Positions 53,960 to 62,390 of a stretch of 64,000 nt of DNA are shown here, piece by piece (within the stretch, counting starts at the first letter, position 1; every line of letters starts with the position of its first letter). The stretch lies in contig NZ_CP109171.1 of NCBI RefSeq assembly GCF_036246005.1, positions 372,001 to 436,000 on the forward strand. The letters run 5' to 3'. The DNA is from Streptomyces sp. NBC_01723. GTDB lineage: Bacteria > Actinomycetota > Actinomycetes > Streptomycetales > Streptomycetaceae. A program made the position numbers and the translations under genes. The notes below the pieces were generated by a model that saw only the letters and a program-made list of their open reading frames with translations, was not told where the DNA came from and made no database searches.

Positions 53960-55189
53960 ATGGGCCCACAGGACGCGCGGGACCATCCGTCCGCGCCCGG
54001 CGCGCAGGACACCGCCCGGCGACTCCGCGCGATCGGTGAGGAGTTGTCGGACCGCTTCTACGAACGGGCCGACGTGGTGCGGACGCTGCTGGTGACCCTG
54101 CTGGCGGGCCGGCACTCCCTGATACTGGGTCCGCCCGGGACGGCGAAGTCCGAGCTGGCCCGGGAACTCACGGGCAGGATCGAGGGGGCGTCGTACTGGG
54201 AGATCCTGCTGTCGAAGTTCACGGCGCCGACGCGGATGTTCGGCCCGATCGACGTCGCCGCGCTGTCCCGGGGCGAGTACCGCCAGGTCTACGAGGGTCG
54301 CGCCACGACCGCGCACGTCGCGTTCATCGACGAGATCTTCAAGTGCTCCACGGCGGCGCTGAACGAGACGCTGGGCTACCTCAACGAACGGATCTACCAT
54401 CCCGAGAGCGGCGGCGAACCCGTCCGCTGCCCGCTCATCGGGGCCATCACGGCGAGCAACGAGCTGCCCACCGGAGAGGACTCGGCCGCCATCTACGACC
54501 GGCTTCTGGTGCGGATCGAAGTCTCGTACCTCGAGGACCCCTCGAACTTCGCCGCGCTGGTCCGCTCCGCCGTCGGCCGCCCGGCTGCCCCGCCGCCGCG
54601 GACCACGGTGGAACTGGCCGCGCTGCAGCACGCCGTGACCGGGACCGTCCCTGCCGTCGACGTCCCCGACGCGATCGTGGACGCCGTGTGCACGCTGCGC
54701 GCGGCCCTGCGCCGCAAGGAACTGGTCGCCTCCGACCGGCGCTGGCGGCAGGCGGTGGGCCTGCTCCAGGCCTCCGCCTACCTCGACGGACGCGTCGCGG
54801 TCGGCGAGAGCGACCTGTCGGTGCTGACGCATGTGCTGTGGCACTCCCCCGCCGAACGCCCGACGGTCGAACGCGAGGTGCTGCACCTGGTGAACCCCGA
54901 CGCCCGCGAGGCCCTGGACCTCGCCGACACCATCGACGAACTGGAGACCCAGCTCGACGCCATGGCCGGGCAGTCCCGCGAGGCGCTGAGCGAGTGGGTC
55001 ATCAAGAAGGCCCACAACCAGCTCGCCACCGCCGGAACCCGACTGGAGAAACTGCGGGAGGAAGCGGTGGTGGCCGGCCGCTCCACGGCGGCAATTGACC
55101 GGGTCACCGGCCGCCAGCGCGCCGTCCGCGCCCGGGTACTCACCGAGGCCCTCGGCGTGGACGCGAGCACGGTGCAGTCCCGGCTCTGA
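53960..55189 (+). CDS. MoxR/RavA-type AAA+ ATPase
   Basis: 409-residue AAA+ ATPase. Walker A is GPPGTAKSELAREL (about residues 57-64), Walker B VAFIDEIFKC, sensor 1 in ITASNELPTG, and arginine finger region YDRLLVRIEV. A long helical C-terminal part (ELETQLDAMAGQSREAL) resembles RavA. Such ATPases act as chaperones together with a VWA-domain partner, which is encoded next. AAGGAG precedes ATG 53960. The gap to the VWA gene is 21 bases. Confidence 0.9.
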   Translation: MGPQDARDHPSAPGAQDTARRLRAIGEELSDRFYERADVVRTLLVTLLAGRHSLILGPPGTAKSELARELTGRIEGASYWEILLSKFTAPTRMFGPIDVAALSRGEYRQVYEGRATTAHVAFIDEIFKCSTAALNETLGYLNERIYHPESGGEPVRCPLIGAITASNELPTGEDSAAIYDRLLVRIEVSYLEDPSNFAALVRSAVGRPAAPPPRTTVELAALQHAVTGTVPAVDVPDAIVDAVCTLRAALRRKELVASDRRWRQAVGLLQASAYLDGRVAVGESDLSVLTHVLWHSPAERPTVEREVLHLVNPDAREALDLADTIDELETQLDAMAGQSREALSEWVIKKAHNQLATAGTRLEKLREEAVVAGRSTAAIDRVTGRQRAVRARVLTEALGVDASTVQSRL

Positions 55190-55210
55190 GCACGAGGGGC
55201 GATCAGGAAC

Positions 55211-56821
55211 ATGGACGAGATCCCGGCCCTGCTGGACGGTCTGGCGGCCCGGGCCGCGCCATGGCTGGCCGGGGCGGCCACCGCCCCCGCACGCCACACC
55301 ACGGCCGTGGTCGCCGACCGTTTCGACCGGATCGCCTGGCGCGACACCTATGAGCAGTCGCCCGCTCTGCGCGACCTGGCCGCGGAACTGGGCGAGCGCC
55401 ACGCGCACGCCACCGACCTGCTGACCGACGCGTTCCTGGCCGCCTATCGAGTCGGCCCCCGACTGCGCGAACCCGGCGAGATGGACCCCACCCGGCTGGT
55501 CAACCACCGTGTCGTCGGGGCCATGCTGGAGTCGCCGCACTTCGCCGAACTGCACCGCGAGACGGCCGGCGACCCGTACGCCGCCGCGATGGCCGTACTC
55601 GCCCAAGCCGGTGCGCTGCGCCGGATGCTGGACGACTCCGGGGACGCCCAGGACCGCGCGGAGCGGGCGGGTCGGGCCGGCGGGGACGCCGAGGACGCGG
55701 CCACCGCCGTCGCCGAGGCGCTCCGGCGGGCCGCCGACGAGGCCGGCGAGGACGGCACCGTGCCCGGTCCGGCCGCCGAAGCCGTAGAACGAGCGATGGA
55801 GAACGCTCGGGCCCACACCCGGCAGACCGCCCAAATGGCCGGTGAGGCGCTCGCGGCACCGCTGCCCGGGATGCCCGCCGCCGCGCGCGGCGGGGTGGCG
55901 AAGGCCGCGGCGGCCGCCCGGGAGGAGGCCGCGCTGATGCGGGCCTGGGGCGTCGGTTCCGGCGAGCTGGAGCGGATGTCCTTCGAGCGGCGCGCCCGGC
56001 TCGCCGAGCGGCTGCGCACCGGTCGGCTCGCGCGGTGGGCCGAGCTGATCGGCCGATTCCGGCAGATGGCCGAAGGCGAGCGCGCCCGCAAGGTGGAGAA
56101 CGCGACCGGCGAGCTGATCGGTGTCACGCTCGGCGACGACCTCTCCCGTGTCATCCCCTCCGAACTGGCTCATCTCGGCCTGGCGGAACTGCGTGCGGTG
56201 TTCGCCGCACGCTACGCCGCCGGGGAGCTGATGCTCTACGACAGCCAAGGGGAACAGGCCACCGGCCGGGGGGCGGTCATCGCGTGTGTGGACACCTCGC
56301 ACTCCATGTACGAGGCCGGGCCCGGCGGCATCACCCGGGAGGCGTGGGCGAAGGCGTGCGCCCTGGCACTGCTGGACCAGGCCCGCCGGGCGGGGCGCGA
56401 CTTCGTCGGCATCCTCTTCTCCGCCGCCGACAAACTCCAGGTCTTCCACTTCCCCGCCGACGGGCCCGCCGACCTCGGCCGGACCCTCGACTTCGCGGAG
56501 ACCTTCCTCGGCGGCGGCACCAGCTACCAGCGGCCCCTGTCGGCGGCGGGCGAGCTGCTGAGGGAGGAGTTCGACGACGCCGCCCGCAGGCGCGGGGACA
56601 TCGTGATGCTCACCGACGACGACTGCGGCGTCACCGAGGAGTGGATGCGCGACTGGAACGAAGCCAAGCGCCTGCTGGGTTTCCGGGTCTTCGGTGTCGC
56701 CATCGGTACCCCGCGGGCCGCCGAGGCCGGGTCGGTCCTGGAGGCCCTGTGCGACAACCTCCGCTCGGTCGAGGACTTCACCGACGTGCACGCCGCCGCC
56801 GACCTCTTCCGCGTGATCTGA
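55211..56821 (+). CDS. VWA-domain protein, ViaA-like partner of the AAA+ ATPase
   Basis: 536-residue cytosolic protein. The first ~350 residues are helical and charged, with an Ala/Glu/Arg-rich segment. The C-terminal von Willebrand A domain carries the MIDAS metal motif D361-T-S363-H-S365 (AVIACVDTSHSMYEAG), the Thr in FLGGGTSYQRPL and the Asp in VMLTDDDCGVTEE. This is the layout of ViaA. With the preceding ATPase it forms a RavA-ViaA-like pair, likely a metal-dependent chaperone for a protein complex. The client is unknown. Confidence 0.9.
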   Translation: MDEIPALLDGLAARAAPWLAGAATAPARHTTAVVADRFDRIAWRDTYEQSPALRDLAAELGERHAHATDLLTDAFLAAYRVGPRLREPGEMDPTRLVNHRVVGAMLESPHFAELHRETAGDPYAAAMAVLAQAGALRRMLDDSGDAQDRAERAGRAGGDAEDAATAVAEALRRAADEAGEDGTVPGPAAEAVERAMENARAHTRQTAQMAGEALAAPLPGMPAAARGGVAKAAAAAREEAALMRAWGVGSGELERMSFERRARLAERLRTGRLARWAELIGRFRQMAEGERARKVENATGELIGVTLGDDLSRVIPSELAHLGLAELRAVFAARYAAGELMLYDSQGEQATGRGAVIACVDTSHSMYEAGPGGITREAWAKACALALLDQARRAGRDFVGILFSAADKLQVFHFPADGPADLGRTLDFAETFLGGGTSYQRPLSAAGELLREEFDDAARRRGDIVMLTDDDCGVTEEWMRDWNEAKRLLGFRVFGVAIGTPRAAEAGSVLEALCDNLRSVEDFTDVHAAADLFRVI

Positions 56822-56860
56822 CGCCCCAGGGCCTCCGGTCCCGCCCGCTCCCGCGCGCCG

Positions 56861-57676
56861 TTACGGCTTGCGGGCCACCGCGCCGTACATCGCGATGTCC
56901 TCGTCGCGGATGCCCTGCTCCCCCGCGCCGTCCGGGTGCCACTTGTGCACCTGGACGATGCCGGGTTCGACCAGGTCGAGGCCGTCGAAGAACTCGTGCG
57001 CCTCGTCGAGGGTGCGCAGCCGCATCGGCATGTCGCGGGCCGCGTACTCCCGCGCGACCCGGCCGACCTCGTCCGGGGCGAACTCGGCGGTGCCGATGGT
57101 CATCGCCAGGTAGCTGCCCGACGGCAGGGGGTCCAGGAGGCGGCGGACGATACCGACCGCGTCGTCCTCGTCGAGGACGAAGTGGACGATCGCGATCACG
57201 GTCAGCGCGACCGGCCTGCCCAGGTCCAGCGTCTTGCGGAACTCGGCGGATTCGAGGACGTCCTCAGGATGCTGGAAGTCCGCCTCGATGTACGTCGTCC
57301 GCCCTTCGGCCGTGCTGGACAGCAGCCCCTGGGACAGGGTGAGGACGATCGGGTCGTTGTCCACGTAGACCACGCGCGACTCGGGCGCCACCGACTGCGC
57401 GATCTCGTGCAGGTTGGGTGAGGTCGGGATGCCGGTGCCGATGTCGAGGAACTGGCGTATGCCCGCCTCCTCCGCCAGCCAGCGCACCGCGCGGTTCATC
57501 CAGTCCCGGTTGGCGCGCATGTGCACGGGCAGCGCGGGCCACTCCGCGGCCATCGCGTCGCCCGCCTCCCGGTCGGCCGGGTAGTAGTCCTTGCCTCCCA
57601 GGATGTAGTCGTAGATCCGGGCCGAGTGCGCGTGCTCGGTGTCGATCCGGTCGGCCGGCCATCCGCTGTCGGACAA
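56861..57676 (-). CDS. S-adenosyl methyltransferase family protein (DUF574)
   Basis: 271-residue member of the actinobacterial family PF04672. Hallmarks are TEHAHSARIYDYILGGKDYY at the N-terminus, the cofactor motif QFLDIGTGIPTSPNLHE, and VVYVDNDPIVLTLSQGLL. The family binds SAM, but substrates are not known. TTG 57676 follows AGAGGGGCGG. In Streptomyces such genes are often near XRE/DUF397 pairs, as here. It is convergent with the VWA gene. Confidence 0.9.
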   Translation of the reverse strand: MSDSGWPADRIDTEHAHSARIYDYILGGKDYYPADREAGDAMAAEWPALPVHMRANRDWMNRAVRWLAEEAGIRQFLDIGTGIPTSPNLHEIAQSVAPESRVVYVDNDPIVLTLSQGLLSSTAEGRTTYIEADFQHPEDVLESAEFRKTLDLGRPVALTVIAIVHFVLDEDDAVGIVRRLLDPLPSGSYLAMTIGTAEFAPDEVGRVAREYAARDMPMRLRTLDEAHEFFDGLDLVEPGIVQVHKWHPDGAGEQGIRDEDIAMYGAVARKP

Positions 57677-57746
57677 CGTCCGCCCCTCTCCGTCAAGTCG
57701 TGCGGTACCAGTGATCTCTCGGTGGAACCTACGGCAACCGGCGCGT

Positions 57747-57995
57747 TCAGTAGAGGAAGTCGGCCTGGCCCGCCTTCACACCGTCCAGGAAACACGACAT
57801 CTCGTGAGGGGTGAAGACGAGCGCGGGGCCGTCCGGGTCCGAGGACTGGCGCAACGCGATCCGTCCGTCGCCCAGCCTGCGCACCTCGACGCAGGCGCCG
57901 CCCGCGTCGTCGCTCCATGGCTTGACCCACTCGTAGGGGCCCGGTCCCGGGGGCGGTGTCCCGGAGCCGGCGGAGTGCTGTGGGTGCTGGTCCAT
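57747..57995 (-). CDS. DUF397 small protein
   Basis: 82-residue DUF397 protein (KPWSDDAGGACVEVRRLGDG, then FTPHEMSCFLDGVKAGQADF). These small acidic proteins pair with an XRE/DUF5753 regulator, as in the whiJ/bld-type loci of Streptomyces. Here the ATG directly follows the stop of the regulator gene, and its ribosome binding site AAGGAGC is in the last regulator codons. It is probably the regulator's partner in development or antibiotic control. Confidence 0.92.
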   Translation of the reverse strand: MDQHPQHSAGSGTPPPGPGPYEWVKPWSDDAGGACVEVRRLGDGRIALRQSSDPDGPALVFTPHEMSCFLDGVKAGQADFLY

Positions 57996-58871
57996 TCAGA
58001 GCTCCTTGCGTAGCGCGCCGAGGAGTTCCTCGGTGCTTCGGGCCGGTACGGCCTGGGCGCCCAGGCGGTCCAGCGCCTCGCGGTAGACCACCACGTCGTC
58101 GCCCTTGTCCAGGTAGACGGCGCCCACGAGGCCGCTGAGGTAGACGATGTCGGGGAGTTCGGGAGCCCGGAAGCGGAAGACGTGGAACGCGCCGGCCCGC
58201 ATCGCGGGGTGCGGGCCCCCGGCGAACGGCATGATCTGGAGCGTGACGTTGGGCAGCCGGCCCACCTCGATCAGGTGGTCCACCTGCTCCCGCATCACCT
58301 CGGCGCCACCGACGGGCCAGCGCAGGACCGTTTCGTCCATGACGACCCACAGCCGGGGCGGTTCGGGGCGGGTGAGGATCTCCTGGCGCCGCATGCGCAG
58401 GGCGACCCGGCGCTCGGTGGCGACGGAGGAGGCGTGCGGATTGCCCGCGCTGAGCAGGGCCCGCGCGTAGGCCGGGGTCTGGAGCAGCCCGTGCACGAAC
58501 TCGGGCTCGTAGGCGCGGATGTGCAGGGCCGCCTGCTCCAGGCTGAGGTAGGCGGCGAACCAGTCCGGCATGACGTCGCGGTAGGTGTGCCACCAGCCCC
58601 GTTTGTTCGCCTCGCGGGCCGACTTGAGGAAGGTGTCGATCTCCTGCTGGTCGCGGACGCCGTAGTACTGGAGCAGCTTCTCCACGTCCGGCAGCCGCAG
58701 GCGGGCCACCTTCGCCGCCTCCATGCGCCGGATCGTGGAGTGGCTCACCCCGATCGACTCGGCGGCCTGTTCGAAGGACAGACCGGCCCGGGTGCGCAAC
58801 TCCTCCAGCTGTTTGCCGAGGATCATGCGCAGCACGGAGGGGGCACCGCCCCAATCGGTCTCCGAGGTCAC
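57996..58871 (-). CDS. XRE-family regulator with DUF5753 domain (WhiJ-like)
   Basis: 291-residue regulator: N-terminal helix-turn-helix (LSFEQAAESIGVSHSTIRRM) then a DUF5753 domain (IRAYEPEFVHGLLQTPAYAR, VMDETVLRWPVGG, LQIMPFAGGPHP). This is the WhiJ type of which Streptomyces has many paralogues paired with DUF397 proteins. GTG 58871 has AAGGAG five bases upstream; a longer frame start near 58958 lacks one. Three 10-base direct repeats lie in its upstream region. Its ligand is unknown. Confidence 0.92.
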   Translation of the reverse strand: MTSETDWGGAPSVLRMILGKQLEELRTRAGLSFEQAAESIGVSHSTIRRMEAAKVARLRLPDVEKLLQYYGVRDQQEIDTFLKSAREANKRGWWHTYRDVMPDWFAAYLSLEQAALHIRAYEPEFVHGLLQTPAYARALLSAGNPHASSVATERRVALRMRRQEILTRPEPPRLWVVMDETVLRWPVGGAEVMREQVDHLIEVGRLPNVTLQIMPFAGGPHPAMRAGAFHVFRFRAPELPDIVYLSGLVGAVYLDKGDDVVVYREALDRLGAQAVPARSTEELLGALRKEL

Positions 58872-58980
58872 ACCATCTCCTTGTTCGCGGCTGTGCGCCC
58901 AGCCTCGGGTGCGCAGTCTGCCACGGCGGGCGTCCCCGTCCGAGGAGCATGCATCCACTCAACTGCACATTTCAACTTGC

Positions 58981-59010
58981 CGGTTGCGTACGGTTGCTGA
59001 CGGATGACAC
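58981..59010 (+). promoter_or_regulatory. Three 10-bp direct repeats upstream of the WhiJ-like gene
   Basis: CGGTTGCGTA, CGGTTGCTGA and CGGATGACAC follow one another with a period of 10 bases. They lie between the divergent WhiJ-like gene and the 59134 gene. One-turn spacing suggests side-by-side binding of a regulator, possibly the WhiJ-like protein. Confidence 0.5.
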
Positions 59011-59133
59011 AGTGGTTCCACCGCCCCTTTTCTTCACGTCCGGGTCGGTCTCGCATGACAACGTTCTCCTGGTGCTCCGCCGGTTGTGCGCGTCGGCAGA
59101 CCGCGCTCTCCTCCCGGCCAAAGGACACCCCCC

Positions 59134-59538
59134 ATGGACCTGCAGCACACCCGTGATCCACGTCCGTCCACGGCCCCCGCCCCGTTGTCCCTGCCCGCCG
59201 GAGTGCGTGCAGGTCTCGGACACGACGCGGTGGGCACCTCGCCGGATCACGGCGAGCGCATCCTGGCCCGTCTGCCCCGCGCGGGCTGCGTCTTCGCCGA
59301 CCAGGGGCGCTGGTGGTGGGTCGTCCCGTCGGGCTCCGACATCGGGGTCGCGTGGCCGCCCGGCGTCCTCTACGTGAGCGGCGACCCCTCCTGGACCCGC
59401 GCGGCGCAGACCCCGCCGTCGGGTCCGCGCATGGTCCACGGACCCGACGGCGACTCGCCGTACACCGCGCCCATACCGCTGTACTTCCTCGTCTGCCGGC
59501 TCACCGGGGTGACGCCGCGCTGGTCCCCGACCCCCTGA
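59134..59538 (+). CDS. Hypothetical protein next to the WhiJ-like locus
   Basis: 134-residue protein of unknown role. The central part GRWWWVVPSGSDIGVAWPPG and the tail YTAPIPLYFLVCRLTG are characteristic; I recall similar small uncharacterised Streptomyces proteins near XRE/DUF397 genes. There is no signal peptide or transmembrane segment, and only two Cys. ATG 59134 has AAAGGA upstream. It is divergent from the WhiJ-like gene, and a near-copy of the palindrome GACAACGTTGTC (one mismatch) is at 59057-59068. Confidence 0.72.
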   Translation: MDLQHTRDPRPSTAPAPLSLPAGVRAGLGHDAVGTSPDHGERILARLPRAGCVFADQGRWWWVVPSGSDIGVAWPPGVLYVSGDPSWTRAAQTPPSGPRMVHGPDGDSPYTAPIPLYFLVCRLTGVTPRWSPTP

Positions 59539-59618
59539 AGGAGGCGGGCCACCGGGCCGGGTGCCGGTTCATCTCCCGAAGCTGGAGCGCCTTCTTCCGA
59601 TTCATTTCGTTCATCTTG

Positions 59619-59649
59619 TTGACATGTACAGGGGAGCACTACAACGTTG
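59619..59649 (+). promoter_or_regulatory. Promoter of the GH64 gene with ACAACGTTG palindrome
   Basis: TTGACA (59619-59624) and CAACGT (59642-59647) are 17 bases apart. The -10 region lies in the palindrome CAACGTTG (59642-59649), within TACAACGTTGCA. The same core occurs at the promoter of the discoidin CAZyme, which suggests a common LacI-type regulator. Confidence 0.52.
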
Positions 59650-59677
59650 CAAGTCCCCCCACACCAAGGAGGACCGT

Positions 59678-60871
59678 GTGCTTTCCCCACGCAAGCTGAC
59701 GGCGTCCCTGGCCGTCGCGGCGTCCCTCGGCGCCGTCGCCGTCGTCACAGGACCGGCCGAACCGGCCTCGGCCGTGCCGGACACGATCCCGCTCACCCTG
59801 AAGAACGACTCGGGCAGCGGCGAACAGGTCTACGTGTACGTGATCGGCACCGAACTGGCGTCCGGCAAGCAGGGCTACGCCGACGAGAACGGAACCTTCC
59901 ACGCCTGGCCGGCCGGTGGCGCCCCGCCGGTCCCGGCCCCCGACGCGTCCTTCACCGGCCCGGCAAACGGCGGGTCAAAGACCGTTCGGCTTCCGAAGTT
60001 CTCGGGCCGCGTCTACTTCTCCTACGGCCAGAAGCTGGACTTCCGGCTCGCCGACGGCGGGCTCGTCCAGCCCGCCGTGCAGAACGCCGACGATCCCAAC
60101 CACGACATCCTGTTCAACTGGACGGAGTACACGCTCAACGACTCCGGTCTGTGGATCAACTCCACCCAGGTGGACATGTTCTCGGCCCCCTACTCCGTCG
60201 GTCTCACCGCGGGTGACGGCTCCACCGAGCACACAGGTTCGCTGAAGCCCGGCGGTTACAAGGCCGTGGCCGACGGACTCGTCCAGCAGGGCGGCGGCTG
60301 GGAGGGCCTGGTCCAGAGCCGCGCCGACGGAACGCCGCTGCGCGTACTGGCCCCTGGGCACGGCATCGGCGCCGGCGACCTGCCCGCCGGGGTGCTGGAC
60401 GGCTACATCGACCGTGTCTGGAGCAAGTACGCCACCGACACGCTGACGGTCACGCCGTTCAAGGACCAGCCGGACACGAAGTTCTTCGGCAAGGTCAACG
60501 GGGACCGGATGGACTTCACCGACGGCTCCGGCGCCGTGGTGACCTCCTTCGAGAAGCCGGACTCCGACTCCGTCTTCGGCTGCTACAACAAGCTCGACGC
60601 GCCCAACGACCAGGTGCGCGGGCCCATCTCGCGGACCCTGTGCGCCGCGTACAACCGGTCGACGCTGCTCACCGACTCCGAGCAGCCGGACGCCGACGCC
60701 TCGGGCTTCTACCAGGACGGCGTCACCAACCACTACGCCCGCCTGATCCACTCGCAGATGCAGGACGGGAAGGCGTACGCCTTCGCGTTCGACGACGTCG
60801 GGGCCCATGAGTCGCTGGTGCACGACGGCGACCCCAAGGACGCGGCGATCACCCTGGAGTCCTTCGGCTGA
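59678..60871 (+). CDS. Secreted GH64 beta-1,3-glucanase
   Basis: 397-residue exported enzyme of glycoside hydrolase family 64 (thaumatin-like fold), which cleaves laminarin or fungal beta-1,3-glucan to pentasaccharides. A signal peptide (about residues 1-35, PAEPASAVPD) leads into PLTLKNDSGSGEQVYVYVIG, the first thaumatin-like strand. Family blocks RVYFSYGQKLDF, NDSGLWINSTQVDMF and VTNHYARLIHSQM are seen. GTG 59678 has AAGGAGG upstream. A second, GH16 glucanase gene follows, so the two probably work together outside the cell. Confidence 0.9.
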   Translation: MLSPRKLTASLAVAASLGAVAVVTGPAEPASAVPDTIPLTLKNDSGSGEQVYVYVIGTELASGKQGYADENGTFHAWPAGGAPPVPAPDASFTGPANGGSKTVRLPKFSGRVYFSYGQKLDFRLADGGLVQPAVQNADDPNHDILFNWTEYTLNDSGLWINSTQVDMFSAPYSVGLTAGDGSTEHTGSLKPGGYKAVADGLVQQGGGWEGLVQSRADGTPLRVLAPGHGIGAGDLPAGVLDGYIDRVWSKYATDTLTVTPFKDQPDTKFFGKVNGDRMDFTDGSGAVVTSFEKPDSDSVFGCYNKLDAPNDQVRGPISRTLCAAYNRSTLLTDSEQPDADASGFYQDGVTNHYARLIHSQMQDGKAYAFAFDDVGAHESLVHDGDPKDAAITLESFG

Positions 60872-60931
60872 CCGGCCGGCCCCACCCGCGCCCGGACAGT
60901 CCACACCGCACCACCTTCCCCCCACCCGAGT

Positions 60932-60958
60932 GCCCGCTCCCGCGTCGTGGGAGCGGGC
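60932..60958 (+). terminator. Hairpin between the GH64 and GH16 genes
   Basis: GCCCGCTCCC (60932-60941) pairs perfectly with GGGAGCGGGC (60949-60958), loop of seven bases. It ends only 17 bases before the GH16 start codon, so it may end the GH64 transcript or sit in the GH16 leader. Confidence 0.65.
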
Positions 60959-60975
60959 CCACGAAAGGGAGAGAC

Positions 60976-61833
60976 ATGAACTCCCCCCGTCTGATCCGCA
61001 GTTGCCTGCTCACCACCCTGTCGGTCGGCCTGGTGGCCGCCGCCGCGGTCGCGCCCGCGCACGCGGACCGCCCGGCGGAGACGGCCGCGGCCGTGACGTT
61101 CTCCGACACCTTCGACGGACCCGCCGGGTCCGGCGTCGACTCCGCCAAGTGGCAGCTGGAGACCGGCGACAACGTCAACAACCACGAACGGCAGTACTAC
61201 ACGCCCGGCACCGACAACGCGAAGCTCGACGGCCAGGGGAACCTGGTGATCGAGGCCCGCCGCGAGAACCCGGGCAACTACCAGTGCTGGTACGGGCCGT
61301 GCGAGTACACCTCCGCGCGACTCAACACCTCGGGCAAGTTCACCGCCACCTACGGGCACGTCGAGGCCCGGATGAAGATCCCGCGCGGGCAGGGCATCTG
61401 GCCCGCGTTCTGGATGCTGGGCCAGGACATCGGCGAGGTCGGCTGGCCGAACTCGGGCGAGATCGACATCATGGAGAACGTCGGCTTCGAGCCGTCGACC
61501 GTCCACGGCACCATCCACGGCCCCGGCTACTCCGGCTCGGGCGGCATCGGCGCGGGTTACACCCTGCCGAACGGCGAGGCCTTCGCGGACGACTTCCACA
61601 CCTTCGCGGTGGACTGGGCCCCGGACAGGATCACCTGGTCGGTCGACGGCAACGTGTACCAGACGCGTACGCCGGCCGATCTGAACGGCAACCAGTGGGT
61701 CTTCGACAAGCCGTTCTTCCTCATCCTGAACCTCGCGGTCGGCGGCTACTGGCCGGGCGACCCCGACGGCTCGACCACCTTCCCGCAGCAGCTGGTCGTC
61801 GACGAGGTGAAGGTGACCACGAACGACGGCTGA
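60976..61833 (+). CDS. Secreted GH16 endo-beta-1,3-glucanase
   Basis: 285-residue exported glycoside hydrolase of family 16 (laminarinase type). Signal peptide about residues 1-32 (APAHADRPAE). The catalytic motif is E162-I-D164-I-M-E167 (SGEIDIMENVG), with E162 as nucleophile and E167 as acid/base. Conserved blocks GHVEARMKIPRGQGIWPAFW and FFLILNLAVGGYWPG are typical. GGGAGAG is before ATG 60976. It has no carbohydrate-binding module, so it is just the catalytic domain. It follows GH64 and should aid fungal cell-wall glucan breakdown. Confidence 0.95.
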   Translation: MNSPRLIRSCLLTTLSVGLVAAAAVAPAHADRPAETAAAVTFSDTFDGPAGSGVDSAKWQLETGDNVNNHERQYYTPGTDNAKLDGQGNLVIEARRENPGNYQCWYGPCEYTSARLNTSGKFTATYGHVEARMKIPRGQGIWPAFWMLGQDIGEVGWPNSGEIDIMENVGFEPSTVHGTIHGPGYSGSGGIGAGYTLPNGEAFADDFHTFAVDWAPDRITWSVDGNVYQTRTPADLNGNQWVFDKPFFLILNLAVGGYWPGDPDGSTTFPQQLVVDEVKVTTNDG

Positions 61834-61891
61834 CGGCCGACGGTTCCACCTTTCGGGGCCGGCGTTGAGTCGATCGCCGCGCACGCACGTA

Positions 61892-61942
61892 GGGAGTACG
61901 GGAGGAGTCTCGTACTCCCCACGGCCGCGTCGTGCGCGGCCG
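61892..61942 (+). terminator. Two adjacent hairpins between the GH16 and DoxX genes
   Basis: GGGAGTACG (61892-61900) pairs with CGTACTCCC (61911-61919), and right after it CGGCCGCG (61922-61929) pairs with CGCGGCCG (61935-61942). Both stems are perfect. They may end the GH16 transcript or structure the DoxX leader. Confidence 0.6.
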
Positions 61943-61973
61943 CACGCCGTACGACCCGAGGGAGCGCCCACCG

Positions 61974-62390
61974 ATGAGCACCGCACGCCTGAACGACCGG
62001 CTGACCAGGCAGCAGCCCCTGGTGCTCGGCCTGTTCCGCATCGTCCTGGGTCTGCTGTTCACCAGTGAGGGCGCCGCGACGGTCTTCGGGCTGCTGGACC
62101 GGCCGGCCAGTCCCGTGGGCGACTGGCCGTTCTGGTACGCCGGGGTGATCGAGCTGGTGACCGGCGCCCTCGTCCTCGTCGGCGTGGCCACGCGCGGCGC
62201 GGCGTTCATCGGCTCGGGGATCATGGCGTTCGCCTACTTCACCGAGCACCAGCAGGACGGGCTCTTCCCGCTCCAGAACGGCGGGCTGCCCCCGGCGCTG
62301 TTCTGCTGGGGCTTCCTGCTGCTGGTCTTCTTCGGGCCGGGTGCCCTGTCCCTGTCAGGGCGAGGTGGTCGTCGCCCCGGCGGCGCCTGA
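61974..62390 (+). CDS. DoxX-family membrane protein
   Basis: 138-residue protein with four transmembrane helices (LVLGLFRIVLGLLFTSEGAA, WYAGVIELVTGALVLVGVAT, AAFIGSGIMAFAYF and ALFCWGFLLLVFFG). This is the DoxX/SURF4-like family, linked in actinobacteria to redox homeostasis, though not well defined. GAGGGAG precedes ATG 61974. Its 3' end overlaps the end of a small minus-strand gene by 36 bases. Confidence 0.9.
   Translation: MSTARLNDRLTRQQPLVLGLFRIVLGLLFTSEGAATVFGLLDRPASPVGDWPFWYAGVIELVTGALVLVGVATRGAAFIGSGIMAFAYFTEHQQDGLFPLQNGGLPPALFCWGFLLLVFFGPGALSLSGRGGRRPGGA

Noticed and set aside
53204..56791. A 1195-codon minus-strand open frame
   Set aside because: It spans the TetR, MoxR and VWA genes in antisense and has no domain or start signal.
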